64,000 bases of DNA from Bacteroidota bacterium (GCA_024280155.1 JAJRQQ010000079.1:18520-82519), one strand, 5' to 3'. Counted from the stretch's first letter, positions 17,108-26,724 are shown. Numbers and translations: made by a program. Notes: generated by a model not told the origin, from the letters alone.

Positions 17108-17967
17108 GGTGCAATATTTAAAGTTAAAAACATTCCTGTTGCATAAACTTGTCCTGACGATACTGCAGCGAGATTGTGATCATGGACAGGGTATTCTCCT
17201 GGTTTATCAGGTGTGCAAGAAAGTACAAGGTATTCTGAAGGGTAAATTGGAAAAGTGTCTTTGGAACGACCAATGTTGATAGCCTTCTTTGAATCGTCTT
17301 CAATGGTTAAATGATAGCCGTGAAAATGCATGGAATGTATACTAAGACCATTGTTAAGAATAACGATTTTAAATTCTTGTCCCACATTCCCAACTGGGCG
17401 AGCTATTGGGTCACCATTTACGTTTGGATGACTTTTTCCATTCACAGTAAAGTAATCGGGTTCATAGTCTGTTAAAGTCGGTTGAGCAGAATTAGAGATG
17501 ATTTCAGCATTCCAAACTGAATCAATTTCACGTAAATCCCAATAGAAATAGGTTGAATTGTCTGTTAGTTCTTTGATGTGAATTAGTCCAGATAAACCCA
17601 CGTATTCATTGTAGGGTTGGTTAGAATTATCATAATATCTAAAAACTCCAGCCGTTGTCAGTTGAATGTTTTGCTCAATAGAATCACCTGCAGGTATGTT
17701 ACCGAAATCTATATATCCATCTATTTTAAAAGAATGGGCATCTGTGTCAAGGTTAACGACTTTTAAATTAACATCATCCCCTTTGCTCCAAATAAAAGTA
17801 TCACTATTTTCAGAAAATGAAGTTGACGTAGAAAAGGTTTTTGCTAAAACTTGAGTTCCATCCACAAGTGTTCTTGTTCCATTTTGTATGATTAAGCGTA
17901 CATCAATGGTTGCAGAAAAAGAGCTTGTTGCTTTCAATAGTACAAAAAATATAAAAAGTTTATTCAT
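17104..17967 (-). CDS. Multicopper oxidase-like subunit A (no type 1 copper cysteine)
   Basis: This 287-residue protein has a signal peptide (about residues 1-19), an N-terminal cupredoxin-like domain without evident ligands, and a C-terminal cupredoxin domain with HSMHFHGYH (H211, H214, H216) and VHDHNL (H262, H264). The second motif sits where oxidases have HCH, but Asp263 replaces the cysteine, so no type 1 copper is expected. The two HxH pairs complement those of subunit B encoded immediately downstream with a 4-base ATGA overlap. I infer a heteromeric oxidase. It has no T9SS tail and may be held by subunit B or remain periplasmic. The substrate is unknown. Confidence 0.8.
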   Translation of the reverse strand: MNKLFIFFVLLKATSSFSATIDVRLIIQNGTRTLVDGTQVLAKTFSTSTSFSENSDTFIWSKGDDVNLKVVNLDTDAHSFKIDGYIDFGNIPAGDSIEQNIQLTTAGVFRYYDNSNQPYNEYVGLSGLIHIKELTDNSTYFYWDLREIDSVWNAEIISNSAQPTLTDYEPDYFTVNGKSHPNVNGDPIARPVGNVGQEFKIVILNNGLSIHSMHFHGYHLTIEDDSKKAINIGRSKDTFPIYPSEYLVLSCTPDKPGEYPVHDHNLAAVSSGQVYATGMFLTLNIAP

Positions 17968-18046
17968 TATTTAATTTTTGGTAATAATAATAATTAATAG
18001 AATTTGTCGAGCAGAAAAACAAAATGAATTGTATTCCTAAAATGAA

Positions 18047-19219
18047 TTACAAAACCAAAATCTCCACTCGTCTATTCGCTTGTTCTTCGTAGGAGAATTT
18101 TGGATCAGGAAAGATAGGGTTCATATTTCCGTATCCTTTCGTAGTGAGGCGGTCTTTATTGATGCCATTTTCGACGAGGTATTTTTTTACTCGTTTTGCT
18201 CGTGCTTCTGATATCTTCTGTCCTGCGTTTGAATTGTCACCTCGAGCATCAACATGTCCTTGGATTTCAATTTTTAAATGAGAATTCAATAAAAGAAAAT
18301 CTCTCAATCTTTTTAATTTGGGTATTGAACTTTCTGTAATAATACTCGTTCCTGGTTTAAACTCAATGTCTTCAATACTGATACTGTGCCCACTTTCAAT
18401 TCGATTTAGGTAGATTACTACTTCTTGATTGTCAAAAGAAGTGGCTGAAAAGATAGTGTCAGTGAAGAAGTAACCTTCAATATCTGTTTTAATATTCAGT
18501 TTACATTTTCGCTCAATATTGAAATAAAGTTCAGAAGCACGATATGTACCATTGACTTGTCTAGACCCGTCAATGGTAATAGTCGCTAAAACCGGTTTTC
18601 TGTTTGCTTTATCCTTTACTACAATAGAGAATGTTGGGGCAAAATCGTCAAAACGTTTATCAATGATTTTTTCTTCCGTTTGGATAATAATATCAGGTTT
18701 GAAATGCCAGACTAAATTCATTTTGTGTTTTTTTCCTTTTGCAGTAGCAAAGAGGATATTTATTTTTTGTTCCTCTTTCAGCTTGATCGTGTATAAAAAA
18801 CCGCCCCCTGTTTTCTGATTAATTCCAATTGATTTTTTATCTTTTTTTATATAGAGTCGATTAATTTCGGCAACACCCGTTTTTATTTCAGAACAAATGT
18901 CTCTTTTTAATTGGTCAAAGACAACCATCTGAACGAAACCATCTTCTATGTTAGCAGTAAAAGTCAATTCACCATTTGATGGAGCGATAAACGACACCCA
19001 AATTTGATTCTCGACTTCTACCGTCGCGAGAGATTTATACCTTAAAAGACTATTGATATTCTTTTTTCCGGTAAATTGTAGTGTATATTCTCCGTTGTTA
19101 AAGATATTTGCTGCACCAAAGCATGTATTTACTGATCCATCAATATTTAATGAAGGTTTTTGTGCTAGAATCCCGAAAGGAAGAGCAAAAAAGGTGAGTT
19201 AAATGAGTATCTTTGTCAT
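18047..19219 (-). CDS. OmpA-family C-terminal domain protein with a stop codon in the signal peptide
   Basis: The frame from ATG at 19219-19217 is continuous for 391 codons except for TAA at 19201-19199 (codon 7). Reading through it gives MTKILI, stop, LTFFALPFGILAQ, a convincing signal peptide. No ATG, GTG or TTG occurs between that TAA and a GTG near 18997, so the annotated-looking 316-residue form would lack a signal and the first beta-rich segment. The C-terminal 120 residues are an OmpA-type peptidoglycan-binding domain (IEIQGHVDARGDNSNAGQ, then RVKKYLVENGI and NRRVEILVL). The rest is an unassigned beta-rich region. Either this is a recent nonsense mutation, or a TTA (Leu) codon has been misread. 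Confidence 0.75.
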
Positions 19220-19281
19220 GTTGATTTGATATGGAAATATATTGAAAAATATTATACATTTATTATTCCAAAAATATTTTT

Positions 19282-19647
19282 ATGAAAACACTATACGATG
19301 AAATTGGGCAAGAAAGATTATTTCAAATGATTGATCGTTTTTATGACACTTTATTTACGACATCAAGTATTAAAAATTTATTTGATGAAGCACAACATGA
19401 AAGTATTCGAACGAAGCAAAAGATGTTCCTTTCCCAATTTTTAGGTGGACCTGATTTATATTCTCAAGAATATGGTCATCCTAAAATGAAATTGAGACAC
19501 ATGCCACATAAAATAACCAATGAAGCCAAAGATGAATGGTTGAGGTGTATGAAGTTAGCGATTGACTCTATGGAGTTCGAGAATAATCTAGGGGAGGCGC
19601 TCTATAACTGTTTTCCTCAGGTTGCCAGTCACATGGTGAATAGTTAG
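19282..19647 (+). CDS. Group II truncated haemoglobin
   Basis: This 121-residue 2-on-2 globin should bind haem and oxygen or NO. It has the group II signature around FLGGPDLYSQEYGHPKMKLRHMP, shown here in parts: FLGGPDLYSQE, then GHPKMKLRHMPH containing the proximal histidine. A tryptophan in DEWLRCM corresponds to the conserved G8 Trp. The length is typical. Members act in NO detoxification or oxygen handling near respiratory enzymes. It starts a plus-strand run of three small genes and is divergent from the OmpA-type gene. Confidence 0.9.
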   Translation: MKTLYDEIGQERLFQMIDRFYDTLFTTSSIKNLFDEAQHESIRTKQKMFLSQFLGGPDLYSQEYGHPKMKLRHMPHKITNEAKDEWLRCMKLAIDSMEFENNLGEALYNCFPQVASHMVNS

Positions 19648-19684
19648 TTTTTTGTATTTTAGTTGAAAATTTAAAATAAAAGAA

Positions 19685-19906
19685 ATGAAAAAAGGATTGA
19701 TTTTAGCAGGTTTTGCATTGTTATTATTTACTTCATGTAAAAAAGATTATACGTGTGAATGCTATGTGTCTGGATCTTCAATTGTTTTGGAAACGTATCA
19801 GTTGAAAAACATGAAAGAGAAAGATGCGGAAGCAAAATGTGACTCATATGATGGTACAGTTAATTTAGCAGGGCAAATTGTATCTAAAGATTGTGTCTTA
19901 GAATGA
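19685..19906 (+). CDS. Small cysteine-containing lipoprotein
   Basis: This 73-residue protein has a lipoprotein signal ending LLFTSC (Cys18) followed by KKDYTCECYVSG. It contains four cysteines after the lipobox (in TCEC, KCDSY and KDCVL), so two disulfides are possible. I do not recognise a named family, but similar short lipoproteins with a YTCEC-type motif are common in Bacteroidota. The position just before a membrane thioredoxin could be relevant to disulfide chemistry, but this is only inference from adjacency (24 bases). Confidence 0.65.
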   Translation: MKKGLILAGFALLLFTSCKKDYTCECYVSGSSIVLETYQLKNMKEKDAEAKCDSYDGTVNLAGQIVSKDCVLE

Positions 19907-19929
19907 CTTTTTAACTTATTTTTAATTAT

Positions 19930-20541
19930 ATGAATGTTTTTGAAAGTTTATTTTTGAATGCGAATTTTTCTTGGACATGGAGTAAAATCATTCCTTATTT
20001 ACTCACTTTCTTACTTGGATTGTTTGCTGTTTTTTTGTTAAAGAAAAGACTTTCCAATTTTGGAGTTGTACTTCGATTGTTTTTCAAAATTTTTACTTTT
20101 TGTTTTTTCTTTTTACTCTATTTTTCATTTTATCCGATTTATGAAGGAGATTTTACAAATTCTTCCACTCAAATTGAGCGAACTCAAGAAAATAATGAAC
20201 TTTCTGGAAAAAAAATAGTCGTACTTTCTATCCCTGGCTGTCCTTTTTGCTATGAGTCAATTGGGAGAATGAAGGGGTTGATTAAGCGAAATCCTTTCTT
20301 GAAAGTAGAATATCTTGTTTGTAGTGAGGATGAATCTACACTTGATTGGTACAAAGAAGAGTCGGGAGATCTAATAAACGTTTCTTTGGCAAAGAATGCT
20401 AAAGAAATGGTTGAATTAGCGAAAGGTTCTTTTCCTACTTTCGTTCTTGTAAATGGAGAGAATGAACTAAAAGTCTGGTCGAATAATTCATTTGGTGTTC
20501 TAGCGATGGATGAAATCGAAGAAGTGCTAGGGACTCATTAA
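19930..20541 (+). CDS. Membrane-anchored thioredoxin-like protein
   Basis: This 203-residue protein has two hydrophobic segments (about residues 18-37 and 46-69) and a thioredoxin-like domain with the redox motif GCPFC (Cys104, Cys107) after a VVLSIPGCPFC strand. FPTFVLVNG near the C-terminus supplies the family's cis-proline position (Phe-Pro-Thr). The redox domain should face the periplasm if the N-terminal hairpin spans the membrane twice with both ends outside. It is a likely thiol oxidoreductase; the partner is unknown. It follows the small cysteine-rich lipoprotein gene. Confidence 0.72.
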   Translation: MNVFESLFLNANFSWTWSKIIPYLLTFLLGLFAVFLLKKRLSNFGVVLRLFFKIFTFCFFFLLYFSFYPIYEGDFTNSSTQIERTQENNELSGKKIVVLSIPGCPFCYESIGRMKGLIKRNPFLKVEYLVCSEDESTLDWYKEESGDLINVSLAKNAKEMVELAKGSFPTFVLVNGENELKVWSNNSFGVLAMDEIEEVLGTH

Positions 20542-20864
20542 GTTGACTGCAAAAAGAAAGAGCAAACTCGGGAGAGCTGCTCTTTCATAACCTAACCTAA
20601 CCACTATTCACTGAAAAAGATTATAATCTGATATGAAATCAAGATTATTTTCAATCTTTACAGAACAAATATAGTTATACTTTTCCGATTCAAAAACCTT
20701 TTTTTATCAAAAAAAGCACACTTTAAACGCTTGTATTTACAATGAATTAATGAATTTAATTTTCAAAGAACAAAAAATCAGTTTAATAGTTTAAAAAAGG
20801 TATTTCATAGAAAGTAAATGAAATAACTCTTGGATTCCTAACTTTGTTTTTGCAGGAATAATTT
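20542..20864. other. Intergenic region, 323 bases, with one hairpin
   Basis: A 9-bp stem (GAAAGAGCA and TGCTCTTTC, 20556-20586) follows the thioredoxin-like gene; on the minus strand it is followed by TTTTT, so it could also terminate the efflux operon. The rest is AT-rich with no ORF or RNA fold that I can support. Confidence 0.5.
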
Positions 20865-23800
20865 TTAAATATTACTTTTTAATTCCCAGTTAAAAACTTT
20901 ATAGATCCATGCTTTTAATTGAAACATTAGTAGATATAATGAAGGAATGATGATTAACGTTAGAAATGTTGCAAAGGTTAATCCGTATATAATCGCCCAT
21001 GACATTGGTGCAAAGAATGCGTTATTGTCTCCACCAAAATATATTTTAGCATCGTAGGTTGTGAAGAAACTAAAAAAGTCAATATTGAAACCAATGGCTA
21101 ACGGAATCAATCCTAAAATGGTAGTAATAGCAGTCAGTAATACGGGTCTCAGCCTTGTCTTTCCACCTTCAATAGCAGCTTTTACAATTTCTTCATACGG
21201 TAGTATTTCATCGTCACTTAAACCGAATTCTTCTCTTTTTCTTTTCCGAATTAGGTTCGTGTAATCAATGAGAACAATAGCATTATTAACGACTACTCCA
21301 GCCAAAGAAATAATTCCAATCATTGTCATCATAATTACAAAATTTTGACGTGAAATTAAAAGACCGAGTAGAACTCCAATCAATGATAAAACGACCGTAA
21401 GCATAATCACTGCGGGCATTGAATATGAGTTAAATTGAGCAACAATAATCAACAGAATCAAGAATACAGCAATCAATAAAGCTTTGCTCAAGAATGCCAT
21501 CTCCTTAGCTTGTTCCTCATTTTGCCCTGAGAATGTATACTCTACACCAGTTTTAATGTTTCCTTCTTTCTCATATTTAGTCATGATTGTTTTTAATTGC
21601 TGAACAATTTCATTGGCATTTTCTCCTTCTGTTACATTAGATGTAATCATTACTAATGGTACTTGGTCTTTTCGAACTACACCAGTATAAGAAGAAACTT
21701 CCTCGGGAGCATGTATCACAGAACGAATAGGGATGTTTAATAATTTCCCCTTATTGTTTCTGAAAATCAAACGCTGATCCAATAGTGCATCTAAGCTTTC
21801 TCTATTTTTCTTGTTAAATTTTACGACTAAGTCGTAAGATTCTTCATCCAATGTGTAGGTAGAAATGTCTTCACCTAAAAGAGCTTTTCTGATTGCCATT
21901 CCAACTTGAAAAGTCGATGCGTTCAACTTCCGAATCTGATCACGGTCCACATGAATTGGGATCTCAGGACGATTTAATTCTACATTTAATTTTAGTTTCT
22001 CAATTCCTTTGACATTTTTATGATCCAAAAATATTTTAATTTTATTGGCTTCGATTATTAAATCTTTGTAATCACCTCTTCCTGTAATATTTAAACTAAC
22101 AGGGGCACCTTGTGGCGGACCTTCTTTGTTTTTCGTCGCAGATATTTCAATTTCAGCTGTAAATTTATTCTTTAAGTCGGCTTGAATTTTTTTCAAAACA
22201 TCAGAAGTTAATATCCCACGTCTGAATTGAGATTCTGCAAAGTTAATCGTCACCCGACCTTTGTGTGGTGTGTTTCCCATAGCTACTCCTTGCGATGGGT
22301 CACTTGTACCTTCTCCAACCTGTGCGATAATAGATTGTATCAATTGTTCATCTTTTGGAATACCGGTAGTGTCATCTGCGTCCATGTATTCTGCCAAAAC
22401 ATTATTCAATCTTTGTTCAACCTCGAGTGTAGTTTCATTGGTCACCTTAATATCCGTCCCAATCGGATGAGAGATAAATACGTTTACATATTTCGGTTGA
22501 TTATCAGGGAAGAAATCAACTTTCGGTGGGAAGAATTTCATTAAAACAACCGAAAGTACCAATAGGATAACAGTTCCAAGAAAGAATTTTCCCGGTTTTT
22601 TTCCGCTCAATGCATAAGATAGAAACTCCCCGTATTTATTCTCAAGTCTTGGCAAGAATCCATTTTGGAATTTTTTAGTTCCAGGTGCAAGTATAAAGTA
22701 GTTAAGTAGAACAATCAATCCTAAGAATACAAATACATTTCCAATTCCATAGGATTTAAAAAGAATAAAAATAACTCCTAAAACAATGAGTACGATTGCA
22801 TTAATCATTACTTTTTTAAACTTTAATTCTGGGTCCCCAACTTTCATATATACAACAGCAAGGACAGGATTTATGACTAAGGCAACAAACAAAGAGGAGC
22901 CCAAAACAATCATCAAAGTGATGGGTAAATATTTCATAAATTCTCCCATAATCCCAGGCCACAATGCTAATGGTAAAAATGCCGCTAATGTTGTGGCTGT
23001 AGATGCAATTATGGGCATGGCAACTTCTCCAACGCCTAGAATTACTGACTCTTTTGCTTTCTTTCCCTCATCCATATGGCGGTATATGTTTTCTACAATC
23101 ACGATACCATTATCAACGAGCATTCCTAATGCTAAAACGAGTGAGAACAGAACCATTACGTTCATTGTTACGCCCATTACATCAAGAATTAAAAAGGACA
23201 AAAACAGAGATAAAGGAATGGCTACTCCAACAAAAAGGGCATTTCTCAATCCTAAGAAGAACAATAGAACGAGAACAACGAGCATAATTCCGAGTAGAAT
23301 GGAATTGACTAAGTTAGAAACCATATCACGCGTATTGTTTGATTGGTCATTGGTTTTTGAGATAATAACGCTTTTCGGAATAGTTCCGTTTTGTTTTGCC
23401 TCAATCAATATCTGTTCAATTTTATCAGATGCATCCAGTAAGTTTTTACCGGCTTGTTTTCGAACGTCGAGCATAACAACAGGTTCTCCAAATTCTCTTG
23501 CATACGAAGTTGTATCGCCATTGCCAAAGTATACGTAGGCAATATCAGATAAGTGAACAGGAAGAAAATCGTCTTGCTTTACAATCAGTTGTCCTAATTC
23601 TTCAGCATCTTTAAATTCACCTTCAATACGGATCGTTTTTCGAACTCCATCGGAAAGTAATTCTCCACCAGGAATGGTTTGATGCTCCGCTCTAACGGCA
23701 TTTTGAATGTCTTCGATGGTAACATTAACGGATTGTGCCTTAATTGGATCAACTTCTATTGTCAATTCTTGGTCTTGTACACCACGAATGTCAACTTCAC

Positions 23801-24332
23801 TTATTTCAGGTAATTCTTCAATCAAATCTTCTAAATCTTCTGCTACATCTTTCAGAATTGCTGCACTTGACCCCCTCAAGTTTATATTCATAATCGGCAT
23901 TTTGGAAGGGTCCATTTCGAAAATGTTTGGTTCAATCGGTAGTTCTGGAAAATCTGGTTTTGTACGAGCATCATCGACGGCATCTTTGACTTTTTGTAAA
24001 GCTTTGTCGACTGTCATCTCAAAGTCAAATTTCACTCGAATAGTAACATACCCATTAACGGCATTGGAGTTTATTTCGTCTACAAGTTTAATTCCACCGA
24101 CTTCTTTTTCAATCGTCTTAGCAATTTTTTCGGCCATGTATTTTGGTGAAGAACCCGGCTTTGCAATCCCAATATAAATCTCTGGAATTTGTATTTCTGG
24201 AAAGTTTTCTTTCGGCATCGATTGGTAGGAAAATAAACCTCCAAAGAAAATAATGATGAGAATGAGGAATACTGTTTTTCGATTGTTGACCGCAAGGGTA
24301 GATAAACCGAATCCTTTGTTTTCTTTTGACAT
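20865..24332 (-). CDS. RND efflux pump, inner-membrane permease (HAE1/AcrB-like)
   Basis: This 1155-residue proton-driven exporter has twelve expected membrane helices in two halves, each with a large periplasmic porter region. The N-terminus FPEIQIPEIYIGIAKPGSSP is typical of the family. The fourth helix reads LALGMLVDNGIVIVEN with Asp407 and Asn408, where AcrB has two aspartates; one proton-relay acid is therefore substituted. It is somewhat longer than AcrB (1049), partly because of an added hydrophobic stretch at about residues 510-550. It is the last gene of tetR-tolC-mfp-rnd. Substrates cannot be predicted. Confidence 0.93.
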   Translation of the reverse strand: MSKENKGFGLSTLAVNNRKTVFLILIIIFFGGLFSYQSMPKENFPEIQIPEIYIGIAKPGSSPKYMAEKIAKTIEKEVGGIKLVDEINSNAVNGYVTIRVKFDFEMTVDKALQKVKDAVDDARTKPDFPELPIEPNIFEMDPSKMPIMNINLRGSSAAILKDVAEDLEDLIEELPEISEVDIRGVQDQELTIEVDPIKAQSVNVTIEDIQNAVRAEHQTIPGGELLSDGVRKTIRIEGEFKDAEELGQLIVKQDDFLPVHLSDIAYVYFGNGDTTSYAREFGEPVVMLDVRKQAGKNLLDASDKIEQILIEAKQNGTIPKSVIISKTNDQSNNTRDMVSNLVNSILLGIMLVVLVLLFFLGLRNALFVGVAIPLSLFLSFLILDVMGVTMNVMVLFSLVLALGMLVDNGIVIVENIYRHMDEGKKAKESVILGVGEVAMPIIASTATTLAAFLPLALWPGIMGEFMKYLPITLMIVLGSSLFVALVINPVLAVVYMKVGDPELKFKKVMINAIVLIVLGVIFILFKSYGIGNVFVFLGLIVLLNYFILAPGTKKFQNGFLPRLENKYGEFLSYALSGKKPGKFFLGTVILLVLSVVLMKFFPPKVDFFPDNQPKYVNVFISHPIGTDIKVTNETTLEVEQRLNNVLAEYMDADDTTGIPKDEQLIQSIIAQVGEGTSDPSQGVAMGNTPHKGRVTINFAESQFRRGILTSDVLKKIQADLKNKFTAEIEISATKNKEGPPQGAPVSLNITGRGDYKDLIIEANKIKIFLDHKNVKGIEKLKLNVELNRPEIPIHVDRDQIRKLNASTFQVGMAIRKALLGEDISTYTLDEESYDLVVKFNKKNRESLDALLDQRLIFRNNKGKLLNIPIRSVIHAPEEVSSYTGVVRKDQVPLVMITSNVTEGENANEIVQQLKTIMTKYEKEGNIKTGVEYTFSGQNEEQAKEMAFLSKALLIAVFLILLIIVAQFNSYSMPAVIMLTVVLSLIGVLLGLLISRQNFVIMMTMIGIISLAGVVVNNAIVLIDYTNLIRKRKREEFGLSDDEILPYEEIVKAAIEGGKTRLRPVLLTAITTILGLIPLAIGFNIDFFSFFTTYDAKIYFGGDNNAFFAPMSWAIIYGLTFATFLTLIIIPSLYLLMFQLKAWIYKVFNWELKSNI

Positions 24333-24353
24333 ATTGCTTTCTTTTTGAATCGA

Positions 24354-25397
24354 TTATTTACTTCTTACTTTGTCCTTGTTCGAAATTCCTCGGGCTCCTT
24401 CAGTTACTACAAGCTGACCTTCTTTTAATTCACTTTTAATCAAAGTTTCGCCATCGTATTTTTGAATAACCGTAACATTTATTTTTTGAACAACATATTC
24501 TTCTCCAGCTTTCTTTGCTGCGAAAACATAGTCATTATTGTCTTGATCTTTCAAAATACTTTTAGAAGGGATAACGAAACCATTCTCTACTTTATAATCG
24601 GTGATTGCAACTTCCGCCAACATATTTGGGATAAGAAATGTGTTATTATTAATGGTAGAACGTACGTAGAAAGTCCGGTTGGTTGGATTGATGTAATTGC
24701 CAATACTTGTTACATAAAGTTGGACACTTGTGTCCGAGTAGTTCGGGAAAGTTACAGTCATCATTGTGCCCACTTTTACACGAGTGATGTGTTTTTCGGA
24801 TAAAGAAGCAATCAAATTTACTGTAGAATTATTTACCAATCGAACAATAGGTGTTTGTGGACCAGCCATTTGCCCTTTTTTAGCAAACACATCATCTATA
24901 ATCCCAGAGAATGGAGCAGTAATTGTTGCTTTTCTTCTTTGAGAATTGAGTGATTTCTTTTTCGCCTTTAATGAATTTACCTGGTTTTGTGCCGTTCTGA
25001 GTTCAAACTCTGAGCCAACACCTCTTTTTGATAATTCTTCCTGCTTTGAAAGCATGTATTCAGCATAACTGAGCTGAGGCTCAATTTCTTCCGCATTGGC
25101 ATTTAGTATCTCACGATCGATGGTTGCAATAACTTGTCCTTTTCGTACAGTTTGACCTTCCTTTACTTTTATAGAAGTAACTAAACCTCCCATTTCAGCG
25201 GTTAAAAGTACATCTTGGTCAGTTTCAATATTCCCTTGAACTCTAATTTTGTGAATAAATGTTTTCTTTAAAACAGGTGACAAATGAACAAGAGGAGCCA
25301 ATTGTGTTACTTCTTTTTTATTTTCCTCTTCCTCTTTGCAAGATGGTAGCAAAAGAATACTTGAAATAGCGATGAGTATTATTGTTTTTAAATTCAT
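24354..25397 (-). CDS. RND efflux periplasmic adaptor (membrane fusion protein), lipoprotein
   Basis: This 347-residue lipoprotein has a lipobox ending LLPSC (Cys20) and a Lys/Glu-rich spacer. A barrel-sandwich (lipoyl-like) half follows (MGGLVTSIKVKEGQTVRKGQ), then a helical hairpin (about residues 95-155, EIEPQLSYAEYML onward), then the second lipoyl half (ATITAPFSGIIDDV) and a beta-barrel domain. It bridges the RND permease and the TolC-like channel. It sits between both genes with spacings of 4 and 21 bases, fully consistent with a tripartite pump. Confidence 0.92.
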   Translation of the reverse strand: MNLKTIILIAISSILLLPSCKEEEENKKEVTQLAPLVHLSPVLKKTFIHKIRVQGNIETDQDVLLTAEMGGLVTSIKVKEGQTVRKGQVIATIDREILNANAEEIEPQLSYAEYMLSKQEELSKRGVGSEFELRTAQNQVNSLKAKKKSLNSQRRKATITAPFSGIIDDVFAKKGQMAGPQTPIVRLVNNSTVNLIASLSEKHITRVKVGTMMTVTFPNYSDTSVQLYVTSIGNYINPTNRTFYVRSTINNNTFLIPNMLAEVAITDYKVENGFVIPSKSILKDQDNNDYVFAAKKAGEEYVVQKINVTVIQKYDGETLIKSELKEGQLVVTEGARGISNKDKVRSK

Positions 25398-25401
25398 TTT
25401 A

Positions 25402-26724
25402 TTATTGTTTTGACAAGATGTTGTTGTATAATTTTTCGATGGTTAATTTTGCGTTGAATAAATCAATCATAGAACCAATGTATTGTGCTTGAGCAATCAT
25501 TAACTGATTATGTTTTTGTGTAACTTGAATACTATTTCCCTTTCCAATCTTTTCTTTCGTAATGGCATTATTGTAAATAGAATAAGCTAAAGCAACATTT
25601 TCTTCCTGTAAATCGTATTTACTTTGCGCTCCTCTTAAGTTGTTTTTTAGTTGAAGTTCCTGAAATTGCAAACTTTGTTCTAGTTGTGTCAACTGGTTTT
25701 CAGTGTTCATGAGTCGAACTTTTGCTTGAGAAGTTCTTGCATATCTCGACATTCCTGAGAAAATGGGTATGTTCAATTGCAGTCCCCAAAGTGTTTGTTG
25801 ATACCATTTTTCATTGGCGAAAAAATTAAATTCATTGCGGAAAGCATTGTAACTCTGTTGGAAAAATGCATTTAAAGTAGGAAGATTAGCAAACTTATTA
25901 TTCTTAACATCGAGAGAAGTCAATTTAACTTGTTTCTCAAGAATTGAATAGGAAATGTTGCTATGAATGTCACCATTCGAAATTGATTTTTTTTCAAGTA
26001 ATTCGTCGAGTGAATTGGATATTGAAATAGAATCACTCATTGGATAACCCATTGCCAATTTTAGCATGTTTAGGGCATTTAAATGATTAATTTCAGCAGA
26101 GGTTTTAACAGACTTTGCATTAATTAGAGAATAATTTAACTGATCCATGTCTTCCTGAGTCATTAAACCTAGTTCTAAATAATTCTGCTGTTTTTCGATG
26201 AGTTTCTCTGTCGTAATGACCAATGAGTCAGCAAAAACTAAGTTTTGTTTAACAACAGCAACCAATTCATAGGCTTGAATTACTTTGAAAATAACATCTT
26301 CTTTCGATTTAAAAGTTACATCTTTCTGAAATTCTTCAAAAAATTTAGAAGCTTGTAAACCTACGATGTATGATCCATTGAAAATCAATTGATTTACTTG
26401 TAATTTTCCCGTAGAAGTATATTCTGTACCAGCCTGGAATGCAACCACAGAACCCTCGGGGGCATTAGGGTTAAAGAATTTTGCATCTAGCACAGAAACA
26501 GGACGATTGATAAAGTTGTTAAATGAACCATCAATGCTAATTTGAGGTAACCCCATTCCTCTTGTTTCAATAATTTTTAGCCTTGCGATTTCGATAGCAT
26601 TATTTGCTTCTGAAACACTTAAATTATTTTCCAAAGCATAAGCTTTAGCATCTTCTAATGAGAATTTTTGTCCGTGAGCTATCGCTGCGAAAAGAGCAAA
26701 GGCGATTATAATAATGTTCTTCAT
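25402..26724 (-). CDS. TolC family outer-membrane efflux channel
   Basis: This 440-residue outer-membrane protein has a signal peptide (about residues 1-18, ending IAHGQ) and two internally similar halves with long coiled helices, as in TolC (N-half ALENNLSVSEANNAIEIARL; C-half YARTSQAKVRLMNTENQLTQ). It forms the trimeric exit duct of the pump encoded by the two downstream genes. Its ATG overlaps the tetR stop by 4 bases, so regulator and pump are translated from one message. Confidence 0.9.
   Translation of the reverse strand: MKNIIIIAFALFAAIAHGQKFSLEDAKAYALENNLSVSEANNAIEIARLKIIETRGMGLPQISIDGSFNNFINRPVSVLDAKFFNPNAPEGSVVAFQAGTEYTSTGKLQVNQLIFNGSYIVGLQASKFFEEFQKDVTFKSKEDVIFKVIQAYELVAVVKQNLVFADSLVITTEKLIEKQQNYLELGLMTQEDMDQLNYSLINAKSVKTSAEINHLNALNMLKLAMGYPMSDSISISNSLDELLEKKSISNGDIHSNISYSILEKQVKLTSLDVKNNKFANLPTLNAFFQQSYNAFRNEFNFFANEKWYQQTLWGLQLNIPIFSGMSRYARTSQAKVRLMNTENQLTQLEQSLQFQELQLKNNLRGAQSKYDLQEENVALAYSIYNNAITKEKIGKGNSIQVTQKHNQLMIAQAQYIGSMIDLFNAKLTIEKLYNNILSKQ

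Noticed and set aside
20839-20846. TAACTTTG promoter-like box on the plus strand
   Set aside because: No plus-strand gene follows; it would transcribe antisense into the RND gene. Chance matches are expected in AT-rich DNA.
22786-23538. Long open frames (up to 250 codons) antisense to the RND permease, also at 22227, 23003 and 23707
   Set aside because: They lie wholly inside a well-supported gene and have no domain character; they are antisense shadows.
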